In this document: in pieces, positions 8,510-18,900 of the stretch | Numbering within the stretch: position 1 is the stretch's first letter | How the letters are laid out: every line of letters begins with the position of its first letter | Notes under the pieces: model-generated | What the model saw: the letters and a program-made list of their open reading frames with translations, nothing else | The model's database searches: none | Told to the model about the DNA's origin: nothing | Origin: CAVPNY01 sp963706905 | GTDB taxonomy: Bacteria; Chloroflexota; Anaerolineae; Anaerolineales; UBA4823 | Reading direction: 5' to 3' | NCBI GenBank assembly: GCA_963706905.1 | Contig: CAVPNY010000009.1 | Coordinates: forward strand, 310,001 to 374,000 | DNA: 64,000 bases | Made by a program: the position numbers and the translations under genes

Positions 8510-9019
8510 ATGGGCACGACCCCCGCATGGGCGCTTGCGCTGATCTATTGGTTGCATATGCTGGCAACCATCGTCTGGATCGGTGGCCTGGCGGCGGTCG
8601 TGCTTTTGATTCTTCCCGCCGCCCGGAACAGCCTGCCAGCCAGTGATTTCGCTGCCTTCCTGGAAAAAGTCCAACGTCGCTTAGATCCAGCAGGGTGGCT
8701 GTCCTTGGTGGTTTTACTGGGCACCGGCCTGTTTCAAATGAGCTCCAGCCCCAATTATGAAGGTTTTCTGGCGATTGACAATCGCTGGGCGATCGCCATC
8801 CTGGTTAAACACCTTTTTTTCATTGGGATGGTGGCTGTCAGCGCCTACCTGACGTGGGGTTTGTTACCCGCATTGCGTCGTAACGCCCTATTGCGCGCTA
8901 AGGGAGGCTCATCCGATGAGACAGACCAGCTGACCCGGCGCGAAATCTGGCTGCTCAGAGCGAATTTTACCCTGGGCGTAATTATCCTTGGCTTGACCGC
9001 TCTGGCACGCGTATCGTAA
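8510..9019 (+). CDS. CopD-like integral membrane protein
   Basis: 169 residues with four predicted membrane helices. The first, ALIYWLHMLATIVWIGGLAAV, is the signature helix of the CopD/DUF4149-like group, with conserved His and Trp. Family members are linked to copper handling or are of unknown role. I use ATG 8510; the TTG at 8498, overlapping the upstream stop, is an alternative start. It is probably transcribed with the TPR gene and converges on the GT39-like gene with a 4-bp gap. Confidence 0.75.
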   Translation: MGTTPAWALALIYWLHMLATIVWIGGLAAVVLLILPAARNSLPASDFAAFLEKVQRRLDPAGWLSLVVLLGTGLFQMSSSPNYEGFLAIDNRWAIAILVKHLFFIGMVAVSAYLTWGLLPALRRNALLRAKGGSSDETDQLTRREIWLLRANFTLGVIILGLTALARVS

Positions 9020-9023
9020 ATCG

Positions 9024-10541
9024 CTATTTTTTCGGCGCAGTATAGAATTTACCCGGATCTTCCGGGTAATAGTGATAGATCGACCGCTCTGGAAAAGCCT
9101 GGGCAAGCCTTGCATCGGATGCCGGGCCGCGATTCAAGACAAAGATGAAGGGTGTTTCCAGGAATGGGTCTTGCAATTCGAGAAGCACTCCATATTCCAT
9201 CCAATTGGGCGGGTGAACAATAATCAAAGCGGGAGCCAGTTCCTCAGCTTCGGGGGTCAAGAAAGGAGCCAGATCTGAGCGTTGCATTCCATATAAACCG
9301 CGCATCATTTGCAAGCGCATTGGTGTGTAGAAAAGCAGGTTGGCAGATATCAGCAGTGCCAGCAAGGCGACTACCGCCAGCGGTCGAGCCATCTTCCAAC
9401 CGGAATAACGCTTCCAGGATTCTTCAGGGGCGATGGGCCACCCCGCCAGCCAGGCGATGCCCACCCCGCTCAAGAGAGTCAGGCTGAATAGGCCTTCATA
9501 ATAATAACGAGGTCCAAACAACCACGCCCCTACCCAGTAAGCCATGTAAAAGATCACCAGGCTTGGGAAGACCGAAGCCAGTAACAAACCCCGCCAGTTT
9601 CGGCGCCAGAAGATGGCTGCCAACCCAAAAGGTAGAAAAATCCAGGAGTATGTTGCCCAGCCAAACAAGTCTCCCAAACCGACCTTCAAGCTGAAACGAG
9701 TATTGATATAGGCCAGGTGCAGGTTGTGCCCTTGCTCAGTGCGTCCAACCCCCGGGCCGAATCCAATCTTATCGTACGGCCACCACAAGGTGTAGGGATT
9801 CAAGAGCGGGTCGCCGGTGACCAGAAATTGCCATCCAAAATTGAGCGCGCCAACTGCCACAGCAAGGAAACCCACCGCGAGCACATGGCGGCGAGTTTGC
9901 CAGTTTCCACGCACGAGGAGGTAAATTCCATGTAAGAAGAACGGGACTCCTATCGCTACGGCAGTCATCGGGCGGGTAAACGCCAGGATGCCCAGCGCCA
10001 GCCCGGCAATCAGGGTAGGCTGCCAACGGCGTGGGGCATCCAATTGCTCGAAGCCGCTTAACCAGGCCAGGGCAAATCCTGCGCTGAGCACCAGCCCAAA
10101 TGAGTGGGAAAGTAATGAACCTGAGTTAATCAGAAAAATAGGTGAAGTCAGGGTCAATCCAGCTGCCAACAAACCCACTGTCTCTCCAAATACGCGCTTA
10201 CCCAGGCGGTAGGTCAGCCAGACGCCAAGTCCCGCCAGCAAAGGGTTAACAAGAGAGCGCAATCCTAATTTAACCCCCATCGCAAGAACCAGCGGCCAGC
10301 CAAGCGGGTATTTTCCAAAGCGCAGCCCGTTAAAATCCACCACGAAAGGCACGAGGAAGCTCTTTGGTTCTGGTGGAGATGGTGTGGTGATCTTCCCGCC
10401 GGCGATCGCTTCAGCCTGCCAGACATAAGCAATTTCGTCTTCCAGGTGTGGGATACCCTCAAAGACATGCGCGGTGACCAGATAGGTCACCAGGACAGCC
10501 AGCAGGCTAAACACAAGCGCAATGCGATCGGAACGCGACAT
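9024..10541 (-). CDS. GT39/ArnT-like membrane glycosyltransferase
   Basis: 505 residues with about ten hydrophobic helices and the N-terminal extracytoplasmic loop motif HLEDEIAY, where acidic residues act in the PMT/ArnT superfamily that transfers sugars from polyprenyl phosphates. Substrate and acceptor are unknown. It is the last gene of the run rodZ-like, rimO, cysQ-like, GT39-like, starting 27 bp after the cysQ-like stop. It has no obvious promoter of its own. Confidence 0.8.
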   Translation of the reverse strand: MSRSDRIALVFSLLAVLVTYLVTAHVFEGIPHLEDEIAYVWQAEAIAGGKITTPSPPEPKSFLVPFVVDFNGLRFGKYPLGWPLVLAMGVKLGLRSLVNPLLAGLGVWLTYRLGKRVFGETVGLLAAGLTLTSPIFLINSGSLLSHSFGLVLSAGFALAWLSGFEQLDAPRRWQPTLIAGLALGILAFTRPMTAVAIGVPFFLHGIYLLVRGNWQTRRHVLAVGFLAVAVGALNFGWQFLVTGDPLLNPYTLWWPYDKIGFGPGVGRTEQGHNLHLAYINTRFSLKVGLGDLFGWATYSWIFLPFGLAAIFWRRNWRGLLLASVFPSLVIFYMAYWVGAWLFGPRYYYEGLFSLTLLSGVGIAWLAGWPIAPEESWKRYSGWKMARPLAVVALLALLISANLLFYTPMRLQMMRGLYGMQRSDLAPFLTPEAEELAPALIIVHPPNWMEYGVLLELQDPFLETPFIFVLNRGPASDARLAQAFPERSIYHYYPEDPGKFYTAPKK

Positions 10542-10568
10542 GGTATTGGAGAGTTTTGCAGGATGAAT

Positions 10569-11564
10569 TTATGCCTGAATGGCAGCCAAAGCCTGTAGGG
10601 CAGCCAGGTGTAAATGGGTGTTGGAAGCCAACAAACCGTGATTATTGAGCAGTTGACGCCCGGCTGTAAAATCTAGCGGCTTGCCGTGCAGGTCGCTCAC
10701 CTTGCCGCCAGCCTCTTCAACCAGCAGGGATCCAGCAGCTTGGTCCCAGATCTTTTCTTTATAATCCGGCTGTTTGGGCGATAGCAGGCGCAAGTACAGT
10801 TCTCCTTCGCCAGCGGCTAAAACGAGGTACTTAGCCTGGCTGTCCATGCGCACTGCTTGCGCCTGAATACCCAACGCTTCGGCAAACAAGTCAATCTGGC
10901 TCACATTGGTATGCCCGGATTCGAAGGAACGCAGTAACCTGGCCTGGCTGGGATTACCCTGATCCGAGACATGCAAAGGGGCCAAAGTCGAATTGTCTCC
11001 TTCCAACGGTCCCACCCAGGCACCCCCACCGCGCACTGCAATTCCCAGGGAACCTGGGCCGGTGAGATCAGGCTTATAACCATCGACCAGGTTGGGGCAA
11101 CCCAGGACACCAATTTGCACCTGACCAGCTTCAATCAGCGCCAGGGCAATTGCATACTGATCGCCGCGTAAAAAACCTTTCGTGCCATCGATCGGATCCA
11201 AAGTCCAGAAACGTCGAGCAGGTTCTGCCCTGCCCCGGTCGATCCAGGCACACACCAGCTTTGGGCTGGCCTGCGGGAGTAGATACGAGACATAATGGGT
11301 GATCTGCCCTAGCGTGTTTTCTTCACCAGGCTGGCGCAGGACAGTTGAATCTTCCTCGCCCACCAGGAGATCATCTGGGAAATGGTCTTCAAGCAGTTTA
11401 CCTGCCAACGCCTGGCTGGCAAAATCGGCCACGGTGACCGGGGAACGATCTTCCTTGGTCAGCGCGGGCGTGACCATCTCGGACTGGATCAGTTTAACCA
11501 GTCGGCAAGCTTGCCGGACGGCAGAGATAGCGAACTGTGTTTCTTTAGCATGTAAATCAAACAT
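10569..11564 (-). CDS. cysQ: 3'(2'),5'-bisphosphate nucleotidase / inositol phosphatase family (CysQ-like)
   Basis: 331 residues with the lithium-sensitive phosphatase motifs VGEEDS, LDPIDGTKGFLRG and IWDQAAGSLLVEEAGG in the right order. These bind two or three Mg ions and the phosphate. The KGFLRGDQYAIALALIE segment fits PAP phosphatases (Hal2/CysQ) better than plain inositol monophosphatases, so removal of PAP from sulfate activation is likely. The gene overlaps the rimO stop by 8 bp and is translationally coupled. Confidence 0.88.
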   Translation of the reverse strand: MFDLHAKETQFAISAVRQACRLVKLIQSEMVTPALTKEDRSPVTVADFASQALAGKLLEDHFPDDLLVGEEDSTVLRQPGEENTLGQITHYVSYLLPQASPKLVCAWIDRGRAEPARRFWTLDPIDGTKGFLRGDQYAIALALIEAGQVQIGVLGCPNLVDGYKPDLTGPGSLGIAVRGGGAWVGPLEGDNSTLAPLHVSDQGNPSQARLLRSFESGHTNVSQIDLFAEALGIQAQAVRMDSQAKYLVLAAGEGELYLRLLSPKQPDYKEKIWDQAAGSLLVEEAGGKVSDLHGKPLDFTAGRQLLNNHGLLASNTHLHLAALQALAAIQA

Positions 11565-12948
11565 TGATCACGATTCCTGTCTGCTGAGTTTCGACGATAC
11601 CGCTCAAGTCATAAGCCATTGCACCAGTGATCCGCACTGGGACAAGCTCGCCTGGTGGAATCTCGCCTTCGATGATGGTATACCCGTCTATTTCAGGAGC
11701 GTCCCGGTAAGAGCGCCCCAAAGTAATCCCATCGCCATACCCTTCAACCAGCACATCCAACGTCTTACCGACGAGAGTCTGGTTTCTCTGTAATGAAATA
11801 CCCTGCTGCAAGACCATCAAACGCTCCCAACGATCCTGCTTGATCTCCGGCGGGATGGGATCGCCCAGGGACTCGCTGGTTGTGCCTGATTCAAAGGAGA
11901 ACTTGAATGCCCCAACCCGGTCAAAGCGGATCTCCTGGATGAAATCGAGCAGCGTTTGAAATTCCTCTTCGGTCTCGCCTGGGTAACCCACAATGAAGGT
12001 GCTTCGCAGGGCAAGTTGCGGCATGGCAGCGCGCATCTTTTCCAGCGTACGGTAGACCCACTCTACATTCGCCGGGCGGCGCATGCGTTTAAGCATCGCC
12101 GGATGTGCGTGCTGCAAGGGCATATCCAGGTAAGGAAGAATCTGGGGATGCGTCGCCATGACTTCGATCAAGCGATCAGTTACATATCCGGGATACGCAT
12201 ACATAATCCGGATCCATTCCACACTGTTACCAGGAACACCGTTCAAGGCGCGCGGCTCGGAAAGAGCAGCTATCAATTTCTCCAATAGGTGGGCCAGGCC
12301 ATTCTGTAGGCCAAGGTCATGGCCGTAATCAGTGGTATCCTGCGCAATCAAGATCAACTCGCGCACTCCACGGTCCTGGAGCAATCTGGCTTCAGCCAGG
12401 ATGGATTGAATCGGACGGCTGACGGCGGTTCCCTTTATTAAAGGGATAGCGCAAAACGCACAAGGGCGGCGGCAGCCATCAGCGATTTTGATATAAGCGC
12501 TGGCTCCCTGGACAGCCACGCGCTGGACACCCCGCTCATCCGTGCCAACAGTCGCAACCTCTGGCAGGTGATAGACTGGTTCAGGATATTCTCCGCCGCG
12601 CAAGCCTTGGACTACATCGATGATATCCATCCAGCGGCGGGTGCCCAGGATACCATCGATACCCGGCACCTGGCGGGCAACCTCCAGGCCGTAACGCTGA
12701 GTCAGACAACCGGCAGCGATCAAGACCTGCCCTTTGCGTTTCCGGGAAGCCAGCTCTCCAAGCAGGCGTAAGGATTCCTCTTTAGCCGGTCCAATAAACC
12801 CGCAAGTATTGACAATCAATACCTCGGCTTGATTGGGATTTTCGATCGCGCGAAAACCCGACCCAGCCAGCACCTGCGCCATCAACTCGGAGTCAACTGT
12901 ATTTTTCGAACAACCTAAAGAAACCAGATGAAAAGTCTTCGATTTCAT
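11557..12948 (-). CDS. rimO: Ribosomal protein S12 methylthiotransferase RimO
   Basis: 463-residue radical-SAM methylthiotransferase that modifies Asp88 of ribosomal protein S12. The N-terminal UPF0004 domain has the cysteines of SLGCSKNTVDSE and VNTCGF; the radical-SAM motif CRRPCAFCAIP binds the 4Fe-4S cluster; a TRAM domain closes the protein. The opening SLGCSKNTVDSE separates RimO from MiaB. AAGGAT precedes the ATG. It lies 27 bp after the rodZ-like gene in the same direction. Confidence 0.95.
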   Translation of the reverse strand: MKSKTFHLVSLGCSKNTVDSELMAQVLAGSGFRAIENPNQAEVLIVNTCGFIGPAKEESLRLLGELASRKRKGQVLIAAGCLTQRYGLEVARQVPGIDGILGTRRWMDIIDVVQGLRGGEYPEPVYHLPEVATVGTDERGVQRVAVQGASAYIKIADGCRRPCAFCAIPLIKGTAVSRPIQSILAEARLLQDRGVRELILIAQDTTDYGHDLGLQNGLAHLLEKLIAALSEPRALNGVPGNSVEWIRIMYAYPGYVTDRLIEVMATHPQILPYLDMPLQHAHPAMLKRMRRPANVEWVYRTLEKMRAAMPQLALRSTFIVGYPGETEEEFQTLLDFIQEIRFDRVGAFKFSFESGTTSESLGDPIPPEIKQDRWERLMVLQQGISLQRNQTLVGKTLDVLVEGYGDGITLGRSYRDAPEIDGYTIIEGEIPPGELVPVRITGAMAYDLSGIVETQQTGIVINV

Positions 12949-12975
12949 ATCCTTACCATTAAAAAGGCAACCAAA

Positions 12976-14257
12976 TTATGGGGCTGGAGTAGGCTGGGGA
13001 GTCAGAGTCGTTTCAGAAGTCGGAGTAACAGCCGGCGTCGCAGTGGCTGTCGGGGTGATGGTCGCGGTCGGCAGCAATACCCCTTCCGAAGTAAATACTC
13101 GGAAGACCACCTCGCCATAATCCCCCAGAGACTCCCAGATCATTCTCGTTGAAGAAGAGTTGCAGAGCTGCCCCATTTCCGGTCAGCAGCTCGATCCGTT
13201 CTTGTCCAGAAAATTGGTAAGCGCTGCCGGGGATCACCCGACCTTCAAATTCGATCTCACCATCCACGATCACGCGCATCCAGGCTCGCTGAATGACAGA
13301 GACCGAGAGCTGGATCGCGCCACCAGCGTCAAGCGAGGGTGTACCATCAATTGCTGTCTCCTCACCTTCTGGGCTGGTTACCTCAACCTCTACGGGGGGT
13401 GGGGCAACCTGCAGGGTTCCCAACGGCGTGGGAGTAAGCGTAGGCGTCGGAGAAATTTCCTCTGCCCCTGGCGGAGTCTCCAGGAGCGCCTCAGCGACCG
13501 AGGGAACGGTGACCGAAGGTGCGGGCGTGGAACGCAATGAATTGATCCGGATCACACCCCAAATAATGAAAACCGCCAACGCCACTACCAGGACCCCACC
13601 GATCATGAAATCACTGGACAACACGCGGGTAAATGGATTGGGCCGGGCCAGGCGATCAGGTCGATCGACCTGGGGTCGCGGTCGAGTGGCCTGCTTCGCT
13701 GCCAGCTGCTCCTGTAACCCGTCTGCATAACGCAACAAGAGCGGATCAGGATCCAACCCCAGAAAATTGGCATAATTATTCAACATGCCCCGCCCCTGGA
13801 CCGGAGAAGGTAGACCTTGTAAATCACCGGCTTCAAGAGCTCTCAGGTAATGCAGACGGACATGTATGTTCCGCTCAACTTCCTCCAAAGAAAAACCCAG
13901 CATCTCCCGCTGGTTTAATAATTTCTGCCCAATTTCAACAAAGATTTCCCCAGAACCAGTGGAAGCAGAAGCCCCTTCTGGCACAGAGGCTTGGCGGTCG
14001 GCCAGCTGATCACCATCAGACAAGGTTGGCTCACCTGAAAGGTCAGATAATAGCACGTTCGCATCGAGGCCTATATAGCTGGCATAAGCCCGTAAGAAGC
14101 CACGTGCCTGAGCCTTGGAAGGCAAATGGGCAAAGTCGCCCGCCTCCATCGCTTCAAGGTAATGTTGGCGAATATGAGTCGCCTGCGCGACCTGGAGCAG
14201 GGAAAGTTTGCGTTCCTGGCGTGCCTGGCGTAATTGTTGACCGATCAATTCGTTCAT
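12976..14257 (-). CDS. RodZ-like protein with two HTH domains, one frameshift
   Basis: Cell-shape/regulator type protein: two Cro/C1-type HTH domains in tandem (each with an MNELIGQQLRQARQ-like helix start, at about residues 1-70 and 120-190), a basic linker, one membrane helix (FMIGGVLVVALAVFIIWGV), a Thr/Pro linker and a DUF4115-type C-terminal beta domain. Near 13135 the frame breaks: the main frame ends in non-homologous residues, while the +1 frame continues with SLGDYGEVVFRV and a TPTATATP tail to the stop at 12976. Removing one base restores about 426 residues. Classical RodZ has a single HTH, so the duplication is noteworthy. Confidence 0.82.
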
Positions 14258-14329
14258 CGAATCTGGTTGCCTAATATCCGGACTGGTGTTGAGACTCCAG
14301 TCTTGCCTTCACTGGAAAGTATACCAGTC

Positions 14330-14373
14330 AAAAAATACCGGCCTAGCAGCATTATGGCTGAATCCAGGCCGGT
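14330..14373 (-). terminator. Intrinsic terminator of rplI
   Basis: On the minus strand an ACCGGCCT/AGGCCGGT stem (14366-14373 with 14337-14344) encloses an inner CAGC/GCTG pairing and is followed by ATTTTTT. It lies about 70 nt after the rplI stop and before the rodZ-like gene. Confidence 0.85.
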
Positions 14374-14444
14374 GACGGGTTCAGGATGAGATTTGGTCGG
14401 TGAGCAAATGGACTAAAACTTTCTGACCCTTTTCTAGAAATGTC

Positions 14445-15014
14445 TTACTCTGGAGCAGAATCTGTCTCGACAGGTTCAGCAGATTCGAGCTCCGTCTCCA
14501 CGATCTCACCGACTGTTTCAGCTTCCTCCACTTCCTGGCTGACAGCCTTCATAGCCAAGGAAGGAACTTCGCCTTCGCGATGAACGATCACCAGGACCTC
14601 TGGAATCAGGTCAACGGTCAGGCGGACATGGGTTTTGTGCTCGCCCAAGCTGCGCACCGGCTGGATATCGATCTGGCGGCGGGTGATTTCCATACCGAGT
14701 TTCTTGCTGATCGCTTCGGCAATCATTTGGGTAGTGATCGAACCGTACAACTTTCCAGTTTCGCTGGCGCGGGCTGGGAAAGTCAAAACCATCCCACTCA
14801 ATTGATCCGCTACGCTGCTCATCTCCTGATTAAGCGCCTGGCGGCGCTGAGTGGCTTCCACGCGGATGTGATCAGCTTGCTTGAGCGCACCGGGCGTTGC
14901 CAGAACCGCCATCCCATGAGGGAGCAGATAGTTCCGCCCATAGCCATCAGCAACTCGCTTGACATCCCCCGCTCTTCCTAATTTGTAAACATCCTTCAAC
15001 AAAAGTACTTTCAT
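14445..15014 (-). CDS. rplI: 50S ribosomal protein L9 with acidic tail
   Basis: 189 residues from ATG 15014. The frame extends upstream, but MKVLLLKDVYKLGRAGD is the canonical L9 N-terminus and a GGAAGGG motif precedes it. The GDVKRVADGYGRNYLLP block binds 23S rRNA domain V in the family. The C-terminal domain is followed by an extra Glu/Asp/Ser-rich tail of about 40 residues not found in typical 150-residue L9. The gene has its own promoter and terminator, so it is monocistronic. Confidence 0.95.
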   Translation of the reverse strand: MKVLLLKDVYKLGRAGDVKRVADGYGRNYLLPHGMAVLATPGALKQADHIRVEATQRRQALNQEMSSVADQLSGMVLTFPARASETGKLYGSITTQMIAEAISKKLGMEITRRQIDIQPVRSLGEHKTHVRLTVDLIPEVLVIVHREGEVPSLAMKAVSQEVEEAETVGEIVETELESAEPVETDSAPE

Positions 15015-15115
15015 TACAATCAAGCCCTTCCTTGCTAAAGATGCGACTTTTGAGATAAAACCAGCTCTCACAGAAATCGCGCCCGGGCGAAGGGTACAAC
15101 GCTCCGGGCAGGGGG

Positions 15116-15144
15116 ATTTTACCAAAAGGGACAAGAAGCGTCAA
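15116..15144 (-). promoter_or_regulatory. Promoter of rplI
   Basis: Minus strand: TTGACG (15139-15144), 17-bp spacer, TAAAAT (15116-15121) with TGG directly upstream (extended -10). It predicts a GC-rich leader of about 95 nt before the rplI ATG. Confidence 0.8.
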
Positions 15145-15196
15145 CGCCCATTTCTCCGCGCAGGTTGAGGCGATCGAGAGAGTAGCGGCTATCGAG

Positions 15197-15202
15197 TATA
15201 AT
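15197..15202 (+). promoter_or_regulatory. -10 box, leaderless recO
   Basis: TATAAT 6 nt before the recO ATG (15209). A weak TCGAGA sits 17 bp upstream. No Shine-Dalgarno fits, so a leaderless mRNA is predicted. Confidence 0.6.
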
Positions 15203-15208
15203 GCCAGC

Positions 15209-15970
15209 ATGACCAGTGGAGAGCGCTCGATAACCAGTGAGGCAATTGTGCTGCGACATAGTGACTGGGGAGAAGCGGACCGGCTGCTTTGGCTCTACAC
15301 ACGCCAGCATGGCAAGCTACGCGCCTTAGCGAAAGGTGTCCGCAAGATTCGTTCGCGCAAGGCCGGTCATCTTGAGCCTTTTACTCGGGTCGCCCTCTTA
15401 CTTGCCCGTGGACGAGATTTCTATATCGTAACCCAAGCCGAGACAGTAGACCCCTATCTGAGCCTACGCGAGGACCTGAAACGATTGGGATACGCTTCAT
15501 ACGTTGTCGAACTACTCGACCGGTTTACCTATGATGAGGATGAACACCCTGGCTTATATCGCCTCCTAACGGACACCCTGGCTCGAATAAACACAGAAAC
15601 TGATTCAGTAGCAGCGGTGCACTATTATGAGATCCGCCTGCTCGACCAACTCGGTTACCGCCCGCAGCTATTCCGCTGCCTTCAATGTAATTCAGAGATC
15701 AAGCCAGTCGATCAATATATCTCCTTTTCCCAAGGCGGTGTACTCTGTCCCAAGTGCGGATCACAGGCGCCAGAAGCCAGCCCGATCTCAGTAGATACCT
15801 TGAAATACTTAAGGCATTATCAACGCAGCGCTTACCCGGAAGCAGCCCGTGCTCATATGTCACCCGAACTTAATTACCAGTTCGAGCATCTTATGCAGCA
15901 TTATTTTACGTATTTATTAGAACGCAATCTCAACACCCCCGCCTTTTTACGTCAAATCAAGCAGTCCTGA
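15209..15970 (+). CDS. recO: DNA repair protein RecO
   Basis: Recombination mediator that loads RecA with RecF/RecR and anneals SSB-coated DNA. 253 residues: an N-terminal OB fold (EAIVLRHSDWGEADRLL), a helical domain, and a zinc finger formed by CLQC and CPKC about 30 residues apart. The motif HGKLRALAKGVRK is family-typical. The gene is monocistronic, divergent from rplI, and probably leaderless. It converges on the sensor kinase gene with 25 bp between. Confidence 0.93.
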   Translation: MTSGERSITSEAIVLRHSDWGEADRLLWLYTRQHGKLRALAKGVRKIRSRKAGHLEPFTRVALLLARGRDFYIVTQAETVDPYLSLREDLKRLGYASYVVELLDRFTYDEDEHPGLYRLLTDTLARINTETDSVAAVHYYEIRLLDQLGYRPQLFRCLQCNSEIKPVDQYISFSQGGVLCPKCGSQAPEASPISVDTLKYLRHYQRSAYPEAARAHMSPELNYQFEHLMQHYFTYLLERNLNTPAFLRQIKQS

Positions 15971-15995
15971 GGTTGGCTACTTCGTCGCCAGATTC

Positions 15996-18900
15996 TCAGG
16001 ACCTGGGCGCTTCTGATAAGATGCTCTTAACGGCCCGATTAAAGACCTGAACGGAGAAGGGTTTTTGCAACCAGTGAACGTTGCCCTCTTCCAGAATCGC
16101 ACGCTCATCCTCCTGCATGGGGTGACCAGTGACAAACAATATCTTGACTTCTGGCCATCTTTGCTGCAACGCCTGGAATAACGCGACGCCTCCCATTTCA
16201 GGCATGACAAGATCGCTGATCACGAGGGCAATGCTACTTGCATTAACTTCATAGATCCGCAATGCCTCCGCGCCATTGGAAGCGGCCAAAACCTGATAAT
16301 TATAATCTTCCAACAAGGTAGACATCGCCTCTCGAGTTGAGTAATCGTCCTCGACCAGCAAGAGCGTTTCTTTGCTTCCCTGAATTTCATCCGATTGCTC
16401 GGCAAATGAACCAGCCTGTTCTGGTGACTCCTGCTCGCGCAAATAGATGTGAAAGTCTGTCCCTTGACCTACCTGGCTATGTACATCGATATAGCCACCA
16501 TGCTGTCTAATAATGCCATAAGCCTGCGCTAAGCCCAGGCCAGTGCCTTGACCAACAGGTTTCGTAGTATAGAAAGGCTCAAAGATATGCGGCATAACAT
16601 CTGAAGGGATGCCTTCACCACTATCCTTAACCGTAATACGCACCCAATTACCGGGAGGAATATCTGGGCAAGGAGGAGCTTCATCTGGTAAAACCTGAAC
16701 TCGTTCCAACTCAAATTGCAGGATACCGCCCCTGGGTGAAGCATCGCGCGCATTGACCGCCAGGTTCATGAATACCTGTTGCAGTCGGGTTGGATCGGCG
16801 TCGACAAGGTAAACTCCCGGTCGGTAAGTCAATTCCAGCTGGATATTCTCGGGCAATACCCGGCGAAGAAGCTTATCCAGCTCTTTGATAAATGGCAATA
16901 AATCGAGGGTGCTCTGTTCCATAACCGAACGACGGCTGAAATCCAGGATCTGTCGGATCAGGCTGGCAGCTCGTTGGACCTGCTGAGTGATGATATTGAG
17001 GCGATCGCGGCTGGCGGCGTGCAGGTTCGGATCGCGCTTCAACAAATCAGCATAGACGATAATCGCTGCCATGATGTTATTGAAATCGTGGGCAATCCCA
17101 GCAGCGAGCTGGCCAACTGTAGCCAGGCGCTCCTGCATTTGTATGCGTGCCTGGTTTTCACGCTCCTGCGTAACATCGCGCATCACCAGCACCCACCCAC
17201 CGGAATGCTCGCCTTTCTCGAGAGGCTTCGCCGCCAATTCAAACACCTGATGAGCTGGCTGCTCGGTTTCCAACTCTGTCCACAACACTTCAAGGTCAGA
17301 CCTTAAGAATTCCTCAATAGGCCTGTCCGCCAGGCGGTTTAATGTATCACCAATCTGCGCGCCAACCAGCGCCAGGAGATAATCTTGCGCAACCGGATTG
17401 GCCAGAAGAACCTGGTGGTGATTATCAAGTAAAATCATTCCTTCCGGAACGGTATCCATAATCTGCTGCACGCGTCGGGCATTTTCCTGGATCTGATCTA
17501 ACAAAGTCAGACGCTCAACTGCGCCACCCAACTGTCGACCAACCCCTTCGACCAGGGCTATTTCTTCCTCCAACCAGACACGCGGCTTGTCCGAAACAAC
17601 GCTCAAGCCACCGATGCGCCGTTTATCTGCCAACAGAGGCACGTTGAGAGAGGCGCGTACTCCATATTCCTCCATGAGCGCCTGAAAAGCCGAGTGATGA
17701 TCGCCAGCATCCAGAAGATTCCAATCCGAGACTGCCAGTGTTGCCGAAATATCCATCGCCTGGCTGCGAGGCATCATAATGCAATCATCCCCAATCTGAG
17801 GTGAAATCCCGCGCATGATCCGAAGCCCGCCTACCCAGATGCCCCCCAACTGTAAACCAAGCGCTCGTAAAGTCAGATCCAGGGTGGTTTCGAGCAGGTG
17901 GTTCAAATCTGATGCGGCAGTCACCTCAGCAATGATGGCATTCAGGGCCTCCAGCTGCTTCGCTCTACGACGGGTTTCATCAAATAGGCGGGCATTCTGG
18001 AGGGCTACGGCTGCCTGGCGAGCAAATGCCAGCATGACTTCTTGCTCGGCATCTGAGGTCATGTGAGCATGATCATAATAACAACCGATCGTTGCTACGA
18101 CATCATCCTGGTATATGAGCGGCCACATTTCAATGCCCCGGAAGCCCTCCTGCTGTCCAAGCTGGCGCAATAGCGTGGTTTCAGGAATCAGCTCCAGGTC
18201 GGAGATTAACACTGGTTCTGGCCCTTGCAGGAGCAGGCTACCTGGTAACTCCTCAAATCGGTCGGAAATCTGCGTTAGATATTTAGCAGACAGGCCACGC
18301 GCCCAGGGGGCAGTAATGCGATCACCCTCATGGCGCAGGTATAGAGCGGCGCGGTCTGCCTGGACAAGCGCCATTGCCCCTTCACCAATACTCTGGATCA
18401 CCTCATCAAGTGTCTGGGAACGATTTAATCCTTCCCCAAGAGTCGCCAAATGCGCCATACGCTCTGCCTGCTCGCGCGTGGCAGCAAACAACCCCAGACG
18501 CTCCAGGACCTGACCAACCTGGCTGGCGACTTTCTCTACCAGGGAGACTTCTGCAGGGGGGAAATCTCGCCGGCGGATATCAGCAATCTCTAGCGTGCCA
18601 ACCACCTCTCCCCCAAAAATAATTGGAACCAATAACATGGATGCCAGATCGCGTTTTTTGACCATGCCCTGCATCGTGGCCATAATCGGATCATTTTTGG
18701 CGTCCTTAATCACCAGGTTCGAACTTCGCTGGAGAACGTGAGTCAAAGGCGGGTTGCCAATCACAGGTATCTGGGTGCCCAGGCTCTCGGGCCGGTCGGG
18801 ATCGTGATATTCAGCAATCACCTGGGCAGAGGTCAACTGAGAGTTAAGCAATGCAAAAACGACCTCGGGGGCCTGGAGGAAATGGGCTAATTCAGAACAG

